Part shown: positions 46,679 through 54,879 of the stretch, piece after piece
Layout of the letters: each line of letters opens with the position of its first letter
How positions within the stretch are numbered: the first letter of the stretch is position 1
Source: Acinetobacter sp. C26M
GTDB taxonomy: Bacteria; Pseudomonadota; Gammaproteobacteria; Pseudomonadales; Moraxellaceae
Length of the DNA stretch: 64,000 nt
Assembly (NCBI RefSeq): GCF_023702675.1
Contig: NZ_CP098478.1
Coordinates: forward strand, 1,612,001 to 1,676,000
Direction: 5' to 3'
Notes under the pieces: model-generated
Databases searched by the model: none
Seen by the model: only the letters and a program-made list of their open reading frames with translations
What the model was told of the DNA's origin: nothing
Translations under genes and position numbers: made by a program

Positions 46679-47323
46679 ATGACAGCATCAGCAAAAATTG
46701 AACAGATTGTTTTAGACGAGATTTGCCTTGCAGGCGAAGCATGGATGGGCGAAGTGAAGCAAGGTCAGTACTTCCGTATTATTGATTTGGAAGGCAACCA
46801 AGCCGTTGATACCTTATTTATCAGCGCCAACAATGTTGAAGAGCGTTATAGCGCAACCGATACCTTGGCGCAAAATCAACAACTTTATCTGGAAAAAGGC
46901 ACGACTTTATTTAGTAATTTTGCCCGTCCCATCGCTACGATTGTCGAAGATAACTGTGGCAGACATGACACCTTAGGCGGCGCATGTTCATGTGAAAGCA
47001 ATACGGTACGTTATGCGCATGATAAATATTCGATGCACAGTTGTCGCAATAATTTCATGTATGCCTTGGCGCAGCATCCGATTGCCAAAAAGTATCGGCT
47101 CAATGTCCGTCATATTGGCCCCAATATTAACTTTTTTATGAATGTGCCTGTGACTGCTGAAGGTTATTTAAAGTTTGAAGATGGGGTTTCTGCAGCGGGT
47201 AAATATGTCGAGATCAAAGCGGAAATGGATCTGATCGTTTTGATCTCGAATTGTCCGCAATTGAATAATCCTTGCAATGCCTATAACCCGACCAAAATCC
47301 AACTTGTTATAAGTGACGTGTGA
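46679..47323 (+). CDS. Urea carboxylase-associated protein 2 (DUF1989), carboxyguanidine deiminase subunit
   Basis: The 214-residue DUF1989 protein is the partner of the preceding gene. It shows GQYFRIIDLEGNQAVDTLFI, SATDTLAQNQQLYLEKGTTL, DTLGGACSCESNTVRY with a Cys pair, and PNINFFMNVPVTAEGYLKFE, ending NPCNAYNPTKIQLVI. The ATG follows AGGGAGC by six bases. It lies 16 bases after its partner and 9 bases before the carboxylase. The deiminase role is from work on homologues. Confidence 0.9.
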   Translation: MTASAKIEQIVLDEICLAGEAWMGEVKQGQYFRIIDLEGNQAVDTLFISANNVEERYSATDTLAQNQQLYLEKGTTLFSNFARPIATIVEDNCGRHDTLGGACSCESNTVRYAHDKYSMHSCRNNFMYALAQHPIAKKYRLNVRHIGPNINFFMNVPVTAEGYLKFEDGVSAAGKYVEIKAEMDLIVLISNCPQLNNPCNAYNPTKIQLVISDV

Positions 47324-47332
47324 GGTGGCATA

Positions 47333-50300
47333 ATGTTTAAAAAAGTACTCATTGCCAATCGGGGTGCGATTGCCTGTCGCGTCATTCGTAGTTTAAAAAA
47401 ACTGGGGATTCAATCGGTTGCCGTCTATTCCGAAGCGGATCGGGATTCCTTGCATGTCAGTTTAGCTGATGAAGTGATTTTTATCGGTGATTCGCCTGCA
47501 CAGCAAAGCTATTTAAATATTGAAAAAATCCTTGCCGCAGCACAGCAAACTGGGGCCGAAGCGATTCATCCTGGTTATGGCTTCCTATCTGAAAATGCCA
47601 CATTCTGTGATCTGTGCGAGCAACAGGGCATTGCCTTTATTGGTCCAACCTCACAGCAAATGCGTGATTTTGGTCTAAAACATACCGCACGAGCATTAGC
47701 AATCCAGAACAATGTGCCTTTACTACCGGGTAGTCAGTTGCTCATCGACTTGAATGATGCATTGCTTCAAGCCGATCAGATTGGCTATCCCGTGATGTTA
47801 AAAAGCACCGCAGGTGGTGGCGGTATTGGCATGCGTTTGGTGTGGAATGAACAGGAACTAAAAGAAGCTTATCAAACCGTTTCCTATCTAGCGCAAGCGA
47901 ATTTTAAAGATGCAGGACTGTATTTAGAAAAATTTGTCGAAAATGCTCGTCATATTGAGGTACAGATTTTTGGTGATGGTCAAGGCCTTGTCATTGCACT
48001 GGGGGAGCGTGATTGTTCAGTACAACGTCGTAACCAAAAGGTGATTGAGGAAACTCCGGCACCACATTTGAATGATGAGCAACGCACTTATATTCAACAG
48101 GTAGCAATTCAATTGATGCAGTCGGTGCAATATCGTTCTGCAGGTACGGTTGAATTTGTGATGGATACCGATACACAACAGTTCTACTTTTTAGAAGTGA
48201 ATACACGTTTGCAAGTGGAACACGGGGTGACGGAACAGGTTTATGGTGTTGATCTGGTTGAATGGATGGTGACCTTAGCTAGTGGGGATTGGCATGCACC
48301 GCAACAGATTGCGCCACCCAAAGGTCATTCGATTCAAGTGCGTTTATATGCCGAAGATCCAATCAAAAATTTTCAACCCAGCGCGGGCTTATTGACCAGC
48401 GTCAAATTTGATGCTCAGTCACGGGTAGAAACATGGGTGGAGACAGGCTCGAATGTTTCTTCATTCTATGACCCTATGATTGCCAAGATTATTGTCACGG
48501 CAGCAGATCGTGAGCAGGCCATTGCTGCCATGCAAAATAGCCTAAGTAATACGGAGATTGCAGGGATTGAAACCAATCTCGAGTACTTACAGGAAATTAT
48601 TAGTGGGAACGTGTTTCAGCAAGGAACTCAGACCACACGTTTCTTGAATCATTTTGAATGGAAAACCCAAAAAATAGAGGTGTTACAGGCCGGTATTCAA
48701 ACCGCAGTGCAAGATGTAACAGGACGCTTGGGGTATTGGGATGTCGGTGTTCCTCCCTCAGGTGCTATGGATGCATTAAGCTTGAATGTTGCCAATCAAT
48801 TATTGGGCAATGCATTTAACAGTTCAGGTCTCGAATGTACCTTGCTTGGACCGACTTTAAAATTTCATTGTGATAGTCAGATTGCTATCACTGGCGGTGA
48901 GATGGAGGCCAGTCTAGATGGTCAGCCTGTGGCGATGTGGTCTACTATCAATGTGCGTAAAGGTCAGGTGTTAAAATGCGGTCGCATTAGTACCGGCTGC
49001 CGTAGTTATATCGGGATTAAACATGGTTTTAATCTGCCAGCTTATTTGGGCAGTTTAGCCACGTTTAGCTTGGGGCAATTTGGTGGTCATGCAGGGCGTA
49101 ACTTACTGATTGGTGATATGTTGCCAATCACTGAGGCGAAAACCAAGCAAACTGTTGCATTAACACCTGAACAAATCCCAAGTTTTAAAACTGAGTGGGA
49201 AATCGCAGTCATGTATGGCCCGCATGGTGCACCTGATTTCTTTACGCCAAATGATATTGCCATGTTTTTTGATCAAGATTGGGAGATTCATTTTAACTCG
49301 AGCCGTACTGGTATTCGCTTGATTGGACCGAAACCTGAATGGGCAAGGATTGATGGGGGCGAAGCGGGCTTACACCCATCGAATATCCATGACAATGCCT
49401 ATGCCATTGGTGCAATTGATTTCACTGGGGATATGCCGATTATTTTAGGACCTGATGGCCCGAGTTTAGGCGGCTTTGTTTGCCCTGCGGTAGTGATCAA
49501 CTCAGAATTATGGAAATTAGGGCAACTCAAAGCAGGCGATAAAGTGAGGTTTATTCCTGTTAGTTATGCGCAGGCGCAACAGCTGGAACAACGTTATCAA
49601 TCGGCCTTACAGGATGAAACCACATCACAGATTAATTTTGAACCGATATTCAAAGCAGAGCCTGTCACCTTAAAAAATGCGGTGTTGGCGACTTTGGATC
49701 AGGGTACTGATAAACCGAAAGTGAGCTATCGTCCCGCAGGTAACCAGTATTTGTTGGTGGAATATGGTGAACTGGTCTTAGATCTCAATTTACGTTTCCG
49801 TATTCATGCCTTAATGCAATGGGTGCAGCAACAAAATATTCAGGGCATCATTGATCTAACCCCAGGTATTCGTTCATTGCAGATTCATTATGATTCAATG
49901 GTTTTGGAGCAACTGGATTTACTGCGCTTGTTACAAGTGGCTGAAAGTGAATTACCAGATATTGAAAATATGCAGGTACCGTCTAGAACTGTGTATTTGC
50001 CGTTAGCTTGGGAAGACTCAAAAACGCAGCTTGCAACTGAAAAATATACGCAATTGGTTCGTCCAGATGCACCGTGGTGTCCCGATAATATCGAGTTCAT
50101 TCGCCGTATTAATGGTCTTGCATCGAAGCAAGCAGTAAAAGATGTAGTCTATGACACGGCTTATTTGGTGATGGGTTTGGGTGATGTCTATCTGGGTGCT
50201 CCTGTTGCCACACCGCTAGACCCGAGACATCGTTTAGTCACCACCAAATATAATCCAGCTCGAACATGGACGCCTGAAAATGCGGTTGGAATTGGCGGGG

Positions 50301-50938
50301 CTTATATGTGTGTTTATGGCATGGAGGGGCCGGGTGGCTATCAGTTTGTAGGACGTACCACACAGGTGTGGAGTCGTTATCGTCAAAATCCGAATTTTGA
50401 ACCGCACAAGCCGTGGTTGCTTAGATTCTTTGACCAGATCCGTTTTTATGAAGTGTCTGAATCTGAGCTGTTGGAAATGCGTGAAGACTTTAAAGCAGGC
50501 CGTTTGCAACTGCGGATTGAAGAAGGGGTACTGAACCTCAAAGACTACAACGCCTTTTTGAAAGAAAATGAACGTAGCATTCAGGCCTTTAAACAGGTTC
50601 AGCAAAGCAATTTTGAAGACGAGCGCCGTCGATGGCATGAAGCGGGCTTGGCTGAATATGTTTCTGAAAGTATGGATGCAGTACTGGATGATTCAGAGAT
50701 CACAGTTCCGAGCGGCGGCATGATCGTGGAATCACACATGCCAGGCTCGGTCTGGAAAATTGAATGTACCGTAGGCGATATTATCGAAGAAGGCGGAACT
50801 TTGGCGGTAATCGAAGCAATGAAAATTGAAATCCCAATCCTTGCGCCTGCAAAAATGAAAGTTGATAGTATCTTGATTGATAAAGCGCAAACAGTAAAAA
50901 CAGGACAGGCATTATTCACACTTGCGCCTGCTGGATAG
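47333..50938 (+). CDS. Biotin-dependent guanidine/urea carboxylase
   Basis: The 1201-residue enzyme has a biotin carboxylase domain (1-450: KVLIANRGAIACRVIRSLK, MLKSTAGGGGIGMRLVWNE, FLEVNTRLQVEHGVTEQVYG). A carboxyltransferase of the KipI/KipA type follows at about 470-1050 (GRLGYWDVGVPPSGAMDAL, GYQFVGRTTQVWSRY), then a biotinyl domain with VIEAMKIEIPI, Lys about 1164. No allophanate hydrolase domain is fused, unlike yeast urea amidolyase. The riboswitch and DUF1989 pair argue for guanidine rather than urea as substrate: guanidine is carboxylated to carboxyguanidine, using ATP and bicarbonate. Residue-level discrimination from urea carboxylase needs an alignment. GAGG precedes the ATG. Confidence 0.93.
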   Translation: MFKKVLIANRGAIACRVIRSLKKLGIQSVAVYSEADRDSLHVSLADEVIFIGDSPAQQSYLNIEKILAAAQQTGAEAIHPGYGFLSENATFCDLCEQQGIAFIGPTSQQMRDFGLKHTARALAIQNNVPLLPGSQLLIDLNDALLQADQIGYPVMLKSTAGGGGIGMRLVWNEQELKEAYQTVSYLAQANFKDAGLYLEKFVENARHIEVQIFGDGQGLVIALGERDCSVQRRNQKVIEETPAPHLNDEQRTYIQQVAIQLMQSVQYRSAGTVEFVMDTDTQQFYFLEVNTRLQVEHGVTEQVYGVDLVEWMVTLASGDWHAPQQIAPPKGHSIQVRLYAEDPIKNFQPSAGLLTSVKFDAQSRVETWVETGSNVSSFYDPMIAKIIVTAADREQAIAAMQNSLSNTEIAGIETNLEYLQEIISGNVFQQGTQTTRFLNHFEWKTQKIEVLQAGIQTAVQDVTGRLGYWDVGVPPSGAMDALSLNVANQLLGNAFNSSGLECTLLGPTLKFHCDSQIAITGGEMEASLDGQPVAMWSTINVRKGQVLKCGRISTGCRSYIGIKHGFNLPAYLGSLATFSLGQFGGHAGRNLLIGDMLPITEAKTKQTVALTPEQIPSFKTEWEIAVMYGPHGAPDFFTPNDIAMFFDQDWEIHFNSSRTGIRLIGPKPEWARIDGGEAGLHPSNIHDNAYAIGAIDFTGDMPIILGPDGPSLGGFVCPAVVINSELWKLGQLKAGDKVRFIPVSYAQAQQLEQRYQSALQDETTSQINFEPIFKAEPVTLKNAVLATLDQGTDKPKVSYRPAGNQYLLVEYGELVLDLNLRFRIHALMQWVQQQNIQGIIDLTPGIRSLQIHYDSMVLEQLDLLRLLQVAESELPDIENMQVPSRTVYLPLAWEDSKTQLATEKYTQLVRPDAPWCPDNIEFIRRINGLASKQAVKDVVYDTAYLVMGLGDVYLGAPVATPLDPRHRLVTTKYNPARTWTPENAVGIGGAYMCVYGMEGPGGYQFVGRTTQVWSRYRQNPNFEPHKPWLLRFFDQIRFYEVSESELLEMREDFKAGRLQLRIEEGVLNLKDYNAFLKENERSIQAFKQVQQSNFEDERRRWHEAGLAEYVSESMDAVLDDSEITVPSGGMIVESHMPGSVWKIECTVGDIIEEGGTLAVIEAMKIEIPILAPAKMKVDSILIDKAQTVKTGQALFTLAPAG

Positions 50939-50963
50939 CAATCAAATTCATGATGCAGAAAAG

Positions 50964-50992
50964 GCCCTATGATGAGACATCGGGCTTTTTTT
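50964..50992 (+). terminator. Terminator of the carboxylase operon
   Basis: GCCC and GATG pair with CATC and GGGC around AGA, with a three-base bulge, and a run of seven T follows. Confidence 0.75.
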
Positions 50993-51048
50993 ATGTGCAT
51001 TTATTCAGTAATTCAAACGGTTTTTCCTACTTTATTTGGCTAAAAAAC

Positions 51049-51064
51049 TGGCATAGATACTGCA
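51049..51064 (+). promoter_or_regulatory. Sigma-54-like promoter of the regulator/binding-protein unit
   Basis: TGGCATAGATACTGCA keeps the GG and GC pairs at the right spacing; only CTGCA departs from TTGCA. Predicted start is near 51075, within the operator. Confidence 0.65.
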
Positions 51065-51068
51065 TTAA

Positions 51069-51096
51069 GTATTACGAATTATAAATTTGGTATTAC
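51069..51096 (+). promoter_or_regulatory. Shared operator, copy 2 (GTATTAC-N14-GTATTAC)
   Basis: Two GTATTAC boxes, 21 bp apart, straddle the predicted start site at about -6 to +1 and +16 to +22. This placement suggests repression. Each box is an odd palindrome, GTA-T-TAC. Confidence 0.72.
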
Positions 51097-51112
51097 TAAG
51101 GCTGAGGTGGTT

Positions 51113-51229
51113 ATGAAAATGCAATCAATCCTAATTCAGTATTTCAAAGTTACAGTACGCTGTTTTGCCAATTTACTGAGCGTCCGAGCGGGGCTGTATG
51201 TAAAGCAAACCCAGCTTCCTAAACAGTAG
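51113..51229 (+). CDS. Possible 38-residue small protein
   Basis: An ATG five bases after GAGG opens a 38-codon frame, MKMQSILIQYFKVTVRCFAN to QTQLPKQ. It is hydrophobic and basic and could form one amphipathic or membrane helix. It ends ten bases before the regulator gene. No homologue is recognised; it could instead be untranslated leader. Confidence 0.35.
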   Translation: MKMQSILIQYFKVTVRCFANLLSVRAGLYVKQTQLPKQ

Positions 51230-51239
51230 TCAGATTATC

Positions 51240-51677
51240 ATGAATGCGCGTCCTAAACTGACTCGAATCAGTATTACCGTCCCTGAAAAAACGGTTGAGG
51301 CCTTAGATCAAACCATTGTCGAAGAACATTATGAAAGTCGCTCTCAGGCGATTGTCGACATGATCAACAAGCATCTCATTGCTGAACAGGCACAGCAAAA
51401 TGCAGTCATGGTGGGAACACTGACTTTGCTCTATGACGCCAGTTGTATGCCGTTGCGTATGCAACTCTTAGACTTACAGCAGAAATTTTTAGAACAGGTG
51501 ATCAGTTCATTACATATTCAACTGGATCAACAGAAAATATTGGAAGTCATGCTGTTACAAGGTGGCAGTAATGACCTTAAACAGATTAGTCAGAAATTTA
51601 CTGCCTTAAAAGGGGTGATTAAAGGGCATCTGGAGCTCATGGATGCTGTGATGCCACCCTTACAGCAAAACGATTAG
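51240..51677 (+). CDS. NikR-family ribbon-helix-helix regulator lacking nickel ligands
   Basis: The 145-residue protein has an N-terminal ribbon-helix-helix (LTRISITVPEKTVEALDQTI and SRSQAIVDMINKHL) and a C-terminal ACT-like domain, as in NikR. E. coli NikR binds nickel with His76, His87, His89 and Cys95. By my gap-free alignment, offset five, these are Gln81, His92, Gln94 and Ile100 here, so only one remains. The protein probably senses something other than nickel, such as guanidine or a nitrogen signal. It sits beside three operators with the 28-bp span of a NikR site, so it is the best candidate regulator of the region. Confidence 0.8.
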   Translation: MNARPKLTRISITVPEKTVEALDQTIVEEHYESRSQAIVDMINKHLIAEQAQQNAVMVGTLTLLYDASCMPLRMQLLDLQQKFLEQVISSLHIQLDQQKILEVMLLQGGSNDLKQISQKFTALKGVIKGHLELMDAVMPPLQQND

Positions 51678-51746
51678 GAAGCACGGTATTGTCGCTAAAC
51701 ACGCGATTTAGATGTGGGAAAAATTTTCAAAAAATATGGGGTGATT

Positions 51747-52778
51747 ATGAAGCAAGCAATAGCAACTTTATCGGTTTCAGTTCTGCTGGGACTCAGCCTT
51801 ACAGCTTGTGATAATTCGGCTAAAGTGCCAACAGCAGAGAAAGCAACGGAGTCCAAAGATTCGATGTCTACGACTCCAATGACGATTGGTTATAGTGATT
51901 GGCCGGGTTGGGTGGCTTGGCAAGTGGCAATTGAAAAGGGTTGGTTAAAAGATGCGGGCTTAAATGTTGAATTTAAATGGTTCGATTATTCTGCCTCAAT
52001 TTCTGCCTTTGCTGCCAATCAACTGGATGCGGTTTTTATTACCAATGGAGATAATTTAGTCAATGCCTCGGGTGGAAGCAAGGGCATGGTCATTATGGTG
52101 ACCGATTATTCTTCGGGTAATGATGTGATTATTGCCAAGAATGGCATCAACAGCATTCAGGATTTAAAAGGCAAATCCATTGCTACAGAAAAAGGATTAG
52201 TCGATCACCTGTTGTTATCGACGGCTTTGACCGATGCCAAGATTCCATTCTCAGATATTAAATTGGTCAATTCAGTAACCAACGAACTTCCTCAAGTGTT
52301 TAGCAGTCAGGATATTGCTGCAATTGCCGTTTGGCAACCCGTTGCCAATCAAGCCTTAAAAGCCGTTGCGAGCTCTAAGATCATTTATAGTTCCAAAGAT
52401 AAACCCGGCTTAATCTACGATACGCTTGCGGTGAATCCAAGTCATTTATCTGCACATAAAGAGGATTGGAAAAAGCTGATCCAAGTGTGGGATAAAACAG
52501 TTAAATATATCCAAGACCCTGCGACACATGCAGATGCAGTAAAAATCATGGCTAATCGTGTTGGTGTTGATCCTCAACAATATGAGCAATTTATTGAAGG
52601 GACACATTTACTGGATATTGCTGCGAATAAGAAAGTGTTCCAAAAGGGAACAGGCTTTGATTCGATTTACGGTTCGACCTATCACGTTAATCAGTTCAAT
52701 GTCAGCAATGGGATTTATAAAACTGAAGTGGACGTAGATGGCTTGATTTATCCAGCGTTGGTGGATGAGTTGAAATAG
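51747..52778 (+). CDS. ABC transporter substrate-binding lipoprotein, urea-carboxylase region type
   Basis: The 343-residue protein has a lipoprotein signal (MKQAIATLSVSVLLGLSLTAC). The mature part is of the NitT/TauT-like type: TIGYSDWPGWVAWQVAIEKG, ASISAFAANQLDAVFITNGD, LKGKSIATEKGLVDHLL and IAAIAVWQPVANQAL. Such proteins accompany urea/guanidine carboxylase operons. The ligand is likely guanidine or a guanidino compound; this is inferred. It is 69 bases after the regulator. Its permease and ATPase are on the other strand 2-4 kb away, an unusual split. Confidence 0.88.
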   Translation: MKQAIATLSVSVLLGLSLTACDNSAKVPTAEKATESKDSMSTTPMTIGYSDWPGWVAWQVAIEKGWLKDAGLNVEFKWFDYSASISAFAANQLDAVFITNGDNLVNASGGSKGMVIMVTDYSSGNDVIIAKNGINSIQDLKGKSIATEKGLVDHLLLSTALTDAKIPFSDIKLVNSVTNELPQVFSSQDIAAIAVWQPVANQALKAVASSKIIYSSKDKPGLIYDTLAVNPSHLSAHKEDWKKLIQVWDKTVKYIQDPATHADAVKIMANRVGVDPQQYEQFIEGTHLLDIAANKKVFQKGTGFDSIYGSTYHVNQFNVSNGIYKTEVDVDGLIYPALVDELK

Positions 52779-52792
52779 AGATTCTCATGTAT

Positions 52793-52821
52793 AAAAAATC
52801 GCTCATTAAGAGCGGTTTTTT
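52793..52821. terminator. Terminator after the substrate-binding protein gene
   Basis: AAAAATCGCTC and GAGCGGTTTTT form a stem with one G-T pair around ATTAA, and T runs follow. Confidence 0.88.
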
Positions 52822-52902
52822 ATTTTCGGATTTTGAAATCTGAAGGACAATCGTTTTAAAGCATTAATTGTCCTTTCTAGAATCAATTACATTGAAACAG
52901 GA

Positions 52903-53778
52903 TTAGTAAGCTGGCGTGGCATTTTTTAATAAATGCTTTTGCTCGGCATCCAACCAGTGTTGTGTATCCGTGGTGGTTGCTGTTGTGGTATTAAATACAA
53001 AATCAGGTTGATACATATCCACATGAAAATAAAGTTGATACAGCTCACCTTCAATCTGTTTCAGTTGGGTCAGGGTATTAACATCTTCTATTTCAAAATC
53101 ATCCAGTGAAATCGATTGCTGCAAACGACTGGTGATTGTACTAAAACCAATAGAAGAACCATTTAAAGCAACCGAAACTTCATAGTTTTCAATTGCTTTG
53201 AGATCATTTTCAGGATGATCAATTGGGTCATTTTTCAATAGATGTTGCAGTTGTGGATGACGTGATTGTACATAAGCTATGTGTTGATCGCTCATAATCA
53301 AACCACCGTCCATAGGTATCATCTGTTGTGTTGCTACATGTCGCATTTGGAAGAGTCGTAAACCGAGCAATAAGCCCTGTTGAGCCTGTTGCCTCCAATC
53401 TTCTACATACGCATGTGAAGGTGAAAACTCTAAAATACTGTTACCTATTGGGTAAAGTTTAGCAGGTTCAGGCCATTGAATATGATTCTGATAGTTCTGA
53501 TGAACCTGCCAAGAGAGTAATTCTCGCTCTGAATCCCATAAAGTATCGCCAATCCATCCTTGCCGCTCATGCACTGTAGTTTGATTGGCATCGACCAGTC
53601 GTAGATCAATGCTAAAAGATTTGGACTGAAACCAATATACAATGGTCTTTTCATCGGTCATGCCATTGAAGAAGCTGATACTTTTACGTCTGAAACATCG
53701 CAATAAATAGCGAGGTAAGGGCAAGTGATCATCAATTACTGTTGGCTCAAGTTGCGCTAATAAGTTGATTAGATTCAT
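52903..53778 (-). CDS. Uncharacterised protein co-encoded with the oxygenase
   Basis: I do not recognise this 291-residue soluble protein with certainty. It has no signal peptide. WFQSKSFSIDLRLVDA and QGWIGDTLWDSERELLSWQVHQ look like strands of a beta-barrel, reminiscent of lipocalin-like proteins, and TLTQLKQIEGELYQLYFHVD is a later helix-strand region. Its ATG overlaps the stop of the oxygenase (ATGA), so the two are translated together. It is the last gene of the permease-ATPase-oxygenase operon and may bind the same ligand; this is speculative. Confidence 0.6.
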   Translation of the reverse strand: MNLINLLAQLEPTVIDDHLPLPRYLLRCFRRKSISFFNGMTDEKTIVYWFQSKSFSIDLRLVDANQTTVHERQGWIGDTLWDSERELLSWQVHQNYQNHIQWPEPAKLYPIGNSILEFSPSHAYVEDWRQQAQQGLLLGLRLFQMRHVATQQMIPMDGGLIMSDQHIAYVQSRHPQLQHLLKNDPIDHPENDLKAIENYEVSVALNGSSIGFSTITSRLQQSISLDDFEIEDVNTLTQLKQIEGELYQLYFHVDMYQPDFVFNTTTATTTDTQHWLDAEQKHLLKNATPAY

Positions 53779-54779
53779 TCGCTTGCTCCTTGTTCATTTA
53801 AACCAAAGGAGTACAGCGGACGGGCATTTTCAAGTACCAACTCACCCGACTGAATGCGTTGCTTGAGGTACATAAAAGTTTGAGCGGTTTGATTAAATAG
53901 ATGCTCACCACCTTTCATTGGCGGATATAACGGCGCTTCATTAGGAATCAGTGGTTGAATCAGATAGTCATAATCACAGGAGAAGAACAGCGGAAATGAG
54001 TAACGCTCTTGCTGTACCCGTCTTACACGATGCTTAGTTGCCAGATAACGACCGTTGGATAAGATTTCCATCATGTCGCCAATATTCATCACCATGGTGT
54101 TTTCGATTAAGGGAATATCGATCCATTCGCCTTGTTTATTGAGTACTTGTAAACCTTCAGCCGTTGGAAATAAAAGGGTAAAACATTCATAATCGGTATG
54201 TGCACCAATACCTGATTGATCTTCTGCCTCGGGATTGTAAGGGTAGTGAATCAGCCTCAATTGGCTTGGTGCATGCTTTGAATGCGGTTCAAAAAAGTCC
54301 TCATTCAAATCAAGTGCCAAAGCAAAGGCTTTAAACAGCTGATTGCCGATGGCTTTGATATGTTGATAATAATTTAAAACGGTGTGTTTAAAGTGGGCAT
54401 CTTCAGGCCATAGCGTTGGGCCGAGTAAAGGACGACGATGCTGCTCACCGAGATAGTCATAATTGATGTCATAGGATTCTTTTAGATCATAGACATTGGC
54501 TTTGAACTGTTCTTCGCCAATCGGCACATAACCACTATGATTTTCGGAAAGGCCAATATAATGTTGCATTTTAGTGGCTTGGTCTTGGCTAAAATATTGC
54601 TGCGCGATTTGTTTTAACTGATCGAACAGTTCGGGCTGAAATTGTTCGCCTTGAATGTATAAAAAGCCAATATCTTTACAGGCTTGATCAAGTTGCTTCA
54701 CCACCTGTTTGCGGTCTTTTAAACTCGCGCTGTTGAGGAGTGAAATATCAATTAAGGGCAACACATAATCATGGTCCAT
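53775..54779 (-). CDS. 2-oxoglutarate/Fe(II) oxygenase, isopenicillin-N-synthase-like
   Basis: The protein (334 residues from the ATG at 54779) has the N-terminal DIOX_N part (YVLPLIDISLLNSASL, QACKDIGFLYIQGEQF) and the jelly-roll core. The iron triad is complete: His194 and Asp196 in IGAHTDYECFTLL and His250 in YLATKHRV; Arg259 and Ser261 (RYSFPLFF) bind 2-oxoglutarate. I prefer the ATG at 54779, with GGTGA five bases upstream; an in-frame ATG at 54791 is an alternative. The gene lies in the transporter operon of a guanidine cluster. Some relatives hydroxylate homoarginine or arginine and release guanidine, so that role is proposed here. Confidence 0.85.
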   Translation of the reverse strand: MDHDYVLPLIDISLLNSASLKDRKQVVKQLDQACKDIGFLYIQGEQFQPELFDQLKQIAQQYFSQDQATKMQHYIGLSENHSGYVPIGEEQFKANVYDLKESYDINYDYLGEQHRRPLLGPTLWPEDAHFKHTVLNYYQHIKAIGNQLFKAFALALDLNEDFFEPHSKHAPSQLRLIHYPYNPEAEDQSGIGAHTDYECFTLLFPTAEGLQVLNKQGEWIDIPLIENTMVMNIGDMMEILSNGRYLATKHRVRRVQQERYSFPLFFSCDYDYLIQPLIPNEAPLYPPMKGGEHLFNQTAQTFMYLKQRIQSGELVLENARPLYSFGLNEQGASE

Positions 54780-54846
54780 GAGATTCACCATTGGCTGGTC
54801 GTCCAGCAATACATGAGATTCACCATTGGCTGGTCGTCCAGCAATA
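54777..54846 (-). repeat. Perfect 35-bp tandem duplication at the oxygenase start
   Basis: 54777-54811 and 54812-54846 are identical and adjacent. Each contains, on the minus strand, GGTGAATCTC-ATG. The unit is not a multiple of three, so the upstream copy reads a nine-codon peptide (MYCWTTSQW) whose TGA stop lies in the ribosome-binding site of the real gene. Confidence 0.95.
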
Positions 54847-54879
54847 AATGAAGCAGATTGGGTCGTCCCAAACGCTATT

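Noticed and set aside
47333..50938. Plain urea carboxylase reading of the biotin enzyme
   Set aside because: Urea cannot be excluded from sequence alone, but the guanidine-I riboswitch and the DUF1989 pair make guanidine the better call.
51108..51123. TGGTTATGAAAATGCA as another sigma-54 promoter
   Set aside because: GG and GC spacing fits, but the -24 box lacks CA and it overlaps the start of the small reading frame; the site at 51049 is better.
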